A stretch of 16,161 bases of DNA from an uncultured Eggerthellaceae bacterium (GTDB taxonomy: Bacteria; Actinomycetota; Coriobacteriia; Coriobacteriales; Eggerthellaceae), in assembly GCA_934630905.1 (NCBI GenBank), contig CAKTXN010000041.1, positions 1 through 16,161 of the forward strand. Direction: 5' to 3'. A program made the position numbers and the translations under genes. The notes beneath the pieces were generated by a model. That model was given only the letters and a program-made list of their open reading frames with translations, did not search any database and had not been told where the DNA came from. Positions 13,292-16,161 of this stretch are shown here, one piece after another. How positions within the stretch are numbered: position 1 is the first letter of the stretch; each line of letters opens with the position of its first letter.

Positions 13292-13944
13292 TAAGCGAGG
13301 CGGGAAGCTCGGACTGCTACAAGATGACCGTCGGCGTCTTCGAAAAGACAGAGCTTGCCATCGCGACCTGCGCAAAGGTGCTTGAATGTGGCGACCTCAG
13401 CCGGGGCGGGTCGTGCCGGCACGTCAAGCAGCTCGGGAATCTCGTTGCCAGCAGCAAAAGCGGTGTTATCACCTGGTAAAACGTCATCCGCTGCCCTTAA
13501 ACTCGAAGGCAATACAACTTCCTCCAGTTCATCGCCGTCAAACATTTCCGCGTCATCAAGAGCCGCAGCAGAAAAGCTTACCGATGCTGCAGCGCAATCA
13601 GCACCCACAGCGCAGGTAGCACTTGCAGCCAAGCCCGATCCCTCAGATGCAGAAGCACTGCCCTCTGTGGCTACAATCATGCCCGATGCCGTTTCGCACG
13701 ACTCCATTTCTTGTTCGGAAAAACCAAGCTCATCGGCAAAAGAGAGCCTTTTACGAGCAAGCTCCTGCAGCTCTTTCATAGCGCGCACGACTGCAGAATC
13801 ATCGCATTTACCCAGCTCATCGGCAATTTCTACCACGCGCTCCCACGCGCGCAAATTCTCTTCTTCCTCGCGGCTGCGAAACGCATCAAGCCCGCGTGCC
13901 TGCCGTATCTGGGCGGCATCGCGAAAAGAATTCGTCAGCTTCAT
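13291..13944 (-). CDS. Unrecognised 217-residue protein, translationally coupled to truA
   Basis: I do not recognise this protein. Residues 1-75 look helical and highly charged (RSREEEENLRAWERVVEIADELGK). Residues 80-155 are Ala/Ser-rich and acidic, probably disordered. The last 35 residues (FKHLCAGRDGKLCLFEDADGHLVAVRASRLA) look like a small beta-hairpin domain. No signal peptide or membrane segment is seen. The start is well supported: AGGAGG lies upstream and the ATG overlaps the truA stop as ATGA. The gene ends at a strong terminator, making it the last member of the dnaE-truA unit. It is a real gene by context, with a role perhaps in RNA or DNA metabolism by position only. Confidence 0.75.
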   Translation of the reverse strand: MKLTNSFRDAAQIRQARGLDAFRSREEEENLRAWERVVEIADELGKCDDSAVVRAMKELQELARKRLSFADELGFSEQEMESCETASGMIVATEGSASASEGSGLAASATCAVGADCAAASVSFSAAALDDAEMFDGDELEEVVLPSSLRAADDVLPGDNTAFAAGNEIPELLDVPARPAPAEVATFKHLCAGRDGKLCLFEDADGHLVAVRASRLA

Positions 13945-14933
13945 AGCGCCTCCTGAACCGCTGCTTTCGCGGCGCCCGCCGAATCAACAACGGGAGCATA
14001 GGGGCAGCGATCGCCTTCGTAGTCAACTGACCAAAACACCAGGCCGCACGCGGGAGCCGTTTCGCCCGCCGCGCTGCGATCACATGCCGCCAAAACGCGA
14101 TTGATCCACTCCGGCTCACGATGCCCCGCGCCCACTTTCACAAGCGTGCCCACCATCGTACGCACCATGGAATGCAAAAATGCATTGCCTTTCACGGTGA
14201 TTATCAGCAGGTTCTCGCCTATCACCTGAGTGGGCTCTACCTGCACTTTTTCCACATATCGAAACGTCGTTTTGTCTTTTGCGGAAGCCGCCAGGCAAAA
14301 CGATTTGAAGTCATGCTCGCCCTCCAGAAGACGTGCCGCTTGCTGCATGGCTTCAACATCCAGCGGCTTGGAGATATGCCAGCTATAGTCGCGCATAAAA
14401 AGCGGCGGAACGGGGTCGATGCAGATATGATAGTGATACTCTCGCGATACAGCATCGAAACGCGCCGAAAAGCCTTCGGGGCGTTCCTCGATGTTTTTCA
14501 CAACAATATGCTCGTGCGTTAAGGCATTCAGCGAGCGCAGCAATGTGCGCTGCGACCTTCCCCCGACCGCAGCAGCAGGAACCGAAAACGACACGACTTG
14601 CTCGCGCGCATGAACGCCCGCATCGGTTCTACCTGCGCAAACCGTCAAAACAGGCTGCTTGAACAGCAGCGAGAGCGCTTCCTCGACGTTCCCTTGCACC
14701 GTAAGCTGACCCGGCTGCCGCGCGAATCCCGCGAAGGGCACGCCGTTGTACCCGAGCGTCAGGGCGTACGTGCGCATCGGCTCATCCACGGACGTCGCAC
14801 CCGCAGCATCCGGCGCTTCCGCCGTAGCCGCAGCAGCATCCGGCGCCTCCAGCACCGTGGCATCCGCCGCGCCTGCGACTTCCCCGGCCGCACCCGCAAG
14901 CGCCGCCATATCCTTTCCCACGCAACTACCCAT
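13941..14933 (-). CDS. truA: tRNA pseudouridine(38-40) synthase TruA
   Basis: Converts uridines 38-40 in the tRNA anticodon arm to pseudouridine. The catalytic Asp is in CAGRTDAGVHA (Asp104 with the start used here). Other family blocks follow: REYHYHICIDP, GEHDFKSFC and AFLHSMVRTMVGTLVKVG. The core starts at MRTYALTLGYNGVPFAGF, where TruA proteins normally begin (ATG at 14777, giving 278 residues), but no good ribosome-binding site precedes that codon. The start at 14933 overlaps the dnaE stop by 8 bp and has GGAAGAG about ten bases upstream; it adds about 52 Ala-rich residues. A third ATG at 14909 has AAAGGA too close. The start is therefore uncertain, the function is not. The next gene overlaps by 4 bp. 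Confidence 0.93.
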   Translation of the reverse strand: MGSCVGKDMAALAGAAGEVAGAADATVLEAPDAAAATAEAPDAAGATSVDEPMRTYALTLGYNGVPFAGFARQPGQLTVQGNVEEALSLLFKQPVLTVCAGRTDAGVHAREQVVSFSVPAAAVGGRSQRTLLRSLNALTHEHIVVKNIEERPEGFSARFDAVSREYHYHICIDPVPPLFMRDYSWHISKPLDVEAMQQAARLLEGEHDFKSFCLAASAKDKTTFRYVEKVQVEPTQVIGENLLIITVKGNAFLHSMVRTMVGTLVKVGAGHREPEWINRVLAACDRSAAGETAPACGLVFWSVDYEGDRCPYAPVVDSAGAAKAAVQEAL

Positions 14934-16161
14934 GAAGCACGTCTCTTCCGAACAAGCGCGAAAGCTCCAACGCCAACACGCGCGACGTGGCATCCACGTG
15001 AACCGGCAGCTCCGCGCGGAATCGGCGTCCGTCGCCCTGCGTATACAGAAGCGACACGCCATCGCTCCCCGGGAATTGCTTCAGAAGCGCCGTAAGCTTC
15101 ATGGAAACATCCAGGTTGTACTCATTCGAATACACGCTAATCTGCATGTGAAGCGGTTTTGCCTGCTCATCGCCCAATTCAATCGCTTCAACCTCGTACG
15201 CGATAATCTGGCTTCCGCGATCGCCGCACTCGAACTTGCCTTTTATCTTCACCACGGCGTCTTCCACAATGGCATCGGCAAAGTCGCTGTATTTGAAGCA
15301 AATGCACTCCATGGAGCCCGAAGTGTCCTCAAGCGTGAACGTTGCCATGCGGTTGCCGGTTTTCGTCAGCTTCGTGGTTACGCCGCTCACCATGCCCACG
15401 AAATCGCCGTTACGAATCTCCTTCGTACGCTCGGACAACTCGCCCATGGTGAACTTCGACATGCGTGCCAGCATGCGTTCGTACGGCTGCAGCGGATGCT
15501 CCGAAACGTAGATCTTCATGATCTCTTTTTCGAAGGCAAGCTTCGTGCGCTTGTCCCACTCAATGCCGTCGGGAGGCGGAACCTCCTCTTCAAAGCCGGA
15601 TTCTTCGTCTTCGCCAAACATATCGAACATGGAAACCTGACCCGCATCGCGGTCGCGTTGGCGTTTCGCGGCGTTTTCCAGCAGGTTCGTGTCATCGACA
15701 AAGCTCATCAGCTGCTTGCGCGTGTAGCCCGTCGAGTCGAACGCACCACCCTTGATCAGGGCTTCAAGCGTCTTGCGGTTATAGCACTTCGAATCCAAAC
15801 GGTTCACAAAATCGTGCAGCGAGCTATACGGGCCATTCGCCTTGCGCTCCGCAACAATCGCTTCCGCCACGTTGCGACCCACGCCGCGCACACCAACCAA
15901 GCCGAAGCGAATGCCCTCGTCAACAGGGGTGAATTCCTCGTTTGACTGGTTCACGTCCGGCGGCAAAACCGGCGTGCCGTTGTGGTTGCAGCTGGCAATA
16001 TAGCGAATCAGGCGATCCGTGTTGCCCATGTAACTGGAAAGAACAGCCGCCATGAATTCGTTTGGATAGTGCGCCTTCAGATACGCCGTGCGCATAACCA
16101 AAATGGCGTACGCAGCCGAGTGCGACTTGTTGAACGCGTACTTAGCGAACTTCTCGGCGTC
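14926..16161 (-). CDS. dnaE: DNA polymerase III alpha subunit DnaE, C-terminal part
   Basis: Replicative polymerase subunit; the visible 411 residues are the C-terminal third or so, the rest lying beyond the right edge. The fragment begins in the fingers region with DAEKFAKYAFNKSHSAAYA, then TAYLKAHYPNEFMAA, both diagnostic of DnaE. Next come a helix-hairpin-helix (GLVGVRGVGRNVAEAI), the segment before the OB fold (KLAFEKEIMKIYVSEHPL), and the OB domain (GMVSGVTTKLTKTGNRMATFTLEDTSGSMECICF). A less conserved C-terminal domain ends in DVLHG. The frame is intact. The stop codon TAG overlaps the proposed truA start, so replication and tRNA-modification genes share a transcript. Confidence 0.96.
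   Translation of the reverse strand, partial: DAEKFAKYAFNKSHSAAYAILVMRTAYLKAHYPNEFMAAVLSSYMGNTDRLIRYIASCNHNGTPVLPPDVNQSNEEFTPVDEGIRFGLVGVRGVGRNVAEAIVAERKANGPYSSLHDFVNRLDSKCYNRKTLEALIKGGAFDSTGYTRKQLMSFVDDTNLLENAAKRQRDRDAGQVSMFDMFGEDEESGFEEEVPPPDGIEWDKRTKLAFEKEIMKIYVSEHPLQPYERMLARMSKFTMGELSERTKEIRNGDFVGMVSGVTTKLTKTGNRMATFTLEDTSGSMECICFKYSDFADAIVEDAVVKIKGKFECGDRGSQIIAYEVEAIELGDEQAKPLHMQISVYSNEYNLDVSMKLTALLKQFPGSDGVSLLYTQGDGRRFRAELPVHVDATSRVLALELSRLFGRDVLHG

Noticed and set aside
1..16161. CRISPR arrays, tRNA/rRNA genes, prophage or defence genes
   Set aside because: No regularly spaced repeats, no tRNA cloverleaf spotted by eye, and no transposase, integrase, nuclease-toxin or phage motifs in any supported gene.

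Overview
The window looks like chromosomal DNA of a high-GC anaerobe of the class Coriobacteriia (Eggerthellaceae / Slackia-like). This is inferred from three things: Ser/Ala-rich lipoproteins, a TAXI-type binding protein beside a polar amino-acid ABC transporter, and GC-rich genes separated by AT-rich intergenic patches. No marker here fixes the species. Every recognised gene except mscL is on the minus strand, so the description below runs from right to left.

Right end (16161 to 13261): the 3' part of dnaE (DNA polymerase III alpha), truA (tRNA pseudouridine synthase) and an unrecognised 217-residue gene overlap head to tail (8 bp and 4 bp). They end at a hairpin terminator. An AT-rich spacer follows, containing a 231-bp element with 52-nt inverted arms. 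Next come a DEDDh exonuclease and a bidirectional terminator that it shares with the convergent mscL. MscL carries a C-terminal four-cysteine zinc-ribbon-like tail.

Middle (11010 to 7002): htpG (Hsp90) is divergent from mscL. Behind it lies a GC-rich tract that looks like a decayed tandem duplication including the last codons of htpG. After a strong terminator come a DUF2064-type glycosyltransferase-like gene and a SpoU/TrmH-family RNA methyltransferase, 12 bp apart. The methyltransferase ends at a second copy of the terminator that follows the 217-residue gene; the two are identical over 31 bp. The roughly 800-bp gap after it has no convincing gene but holds two inverted 55-nt repeat arms.

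Left part (6202 to 1): a transport cluster. Two paralogous amino-acid-binding lipoproteins, each with its own terminator, precede one permease with a large secreted N-terminal domain and one ATPase (TAATG stop/start overlap). Together they plausibly form a polar amino-acid importer with two alternative receptors. A TAXI-family binding lipoprotein with its own consensus -10 follows. The window ends in the first 20 codons of another gene, by position perhaps the matching TRAP permease.

Most genes are ordinary housekeeping or transport genes, and I see no CRISPR array, tRNA, rRNA, transposase or defence system. The less usual material is: the permease with an added secreted domain, the zinc-ribbon MscL, a lipoprotein signal peptide shared exactly by two unrelated binding-protein families, and several non-coding repeats.
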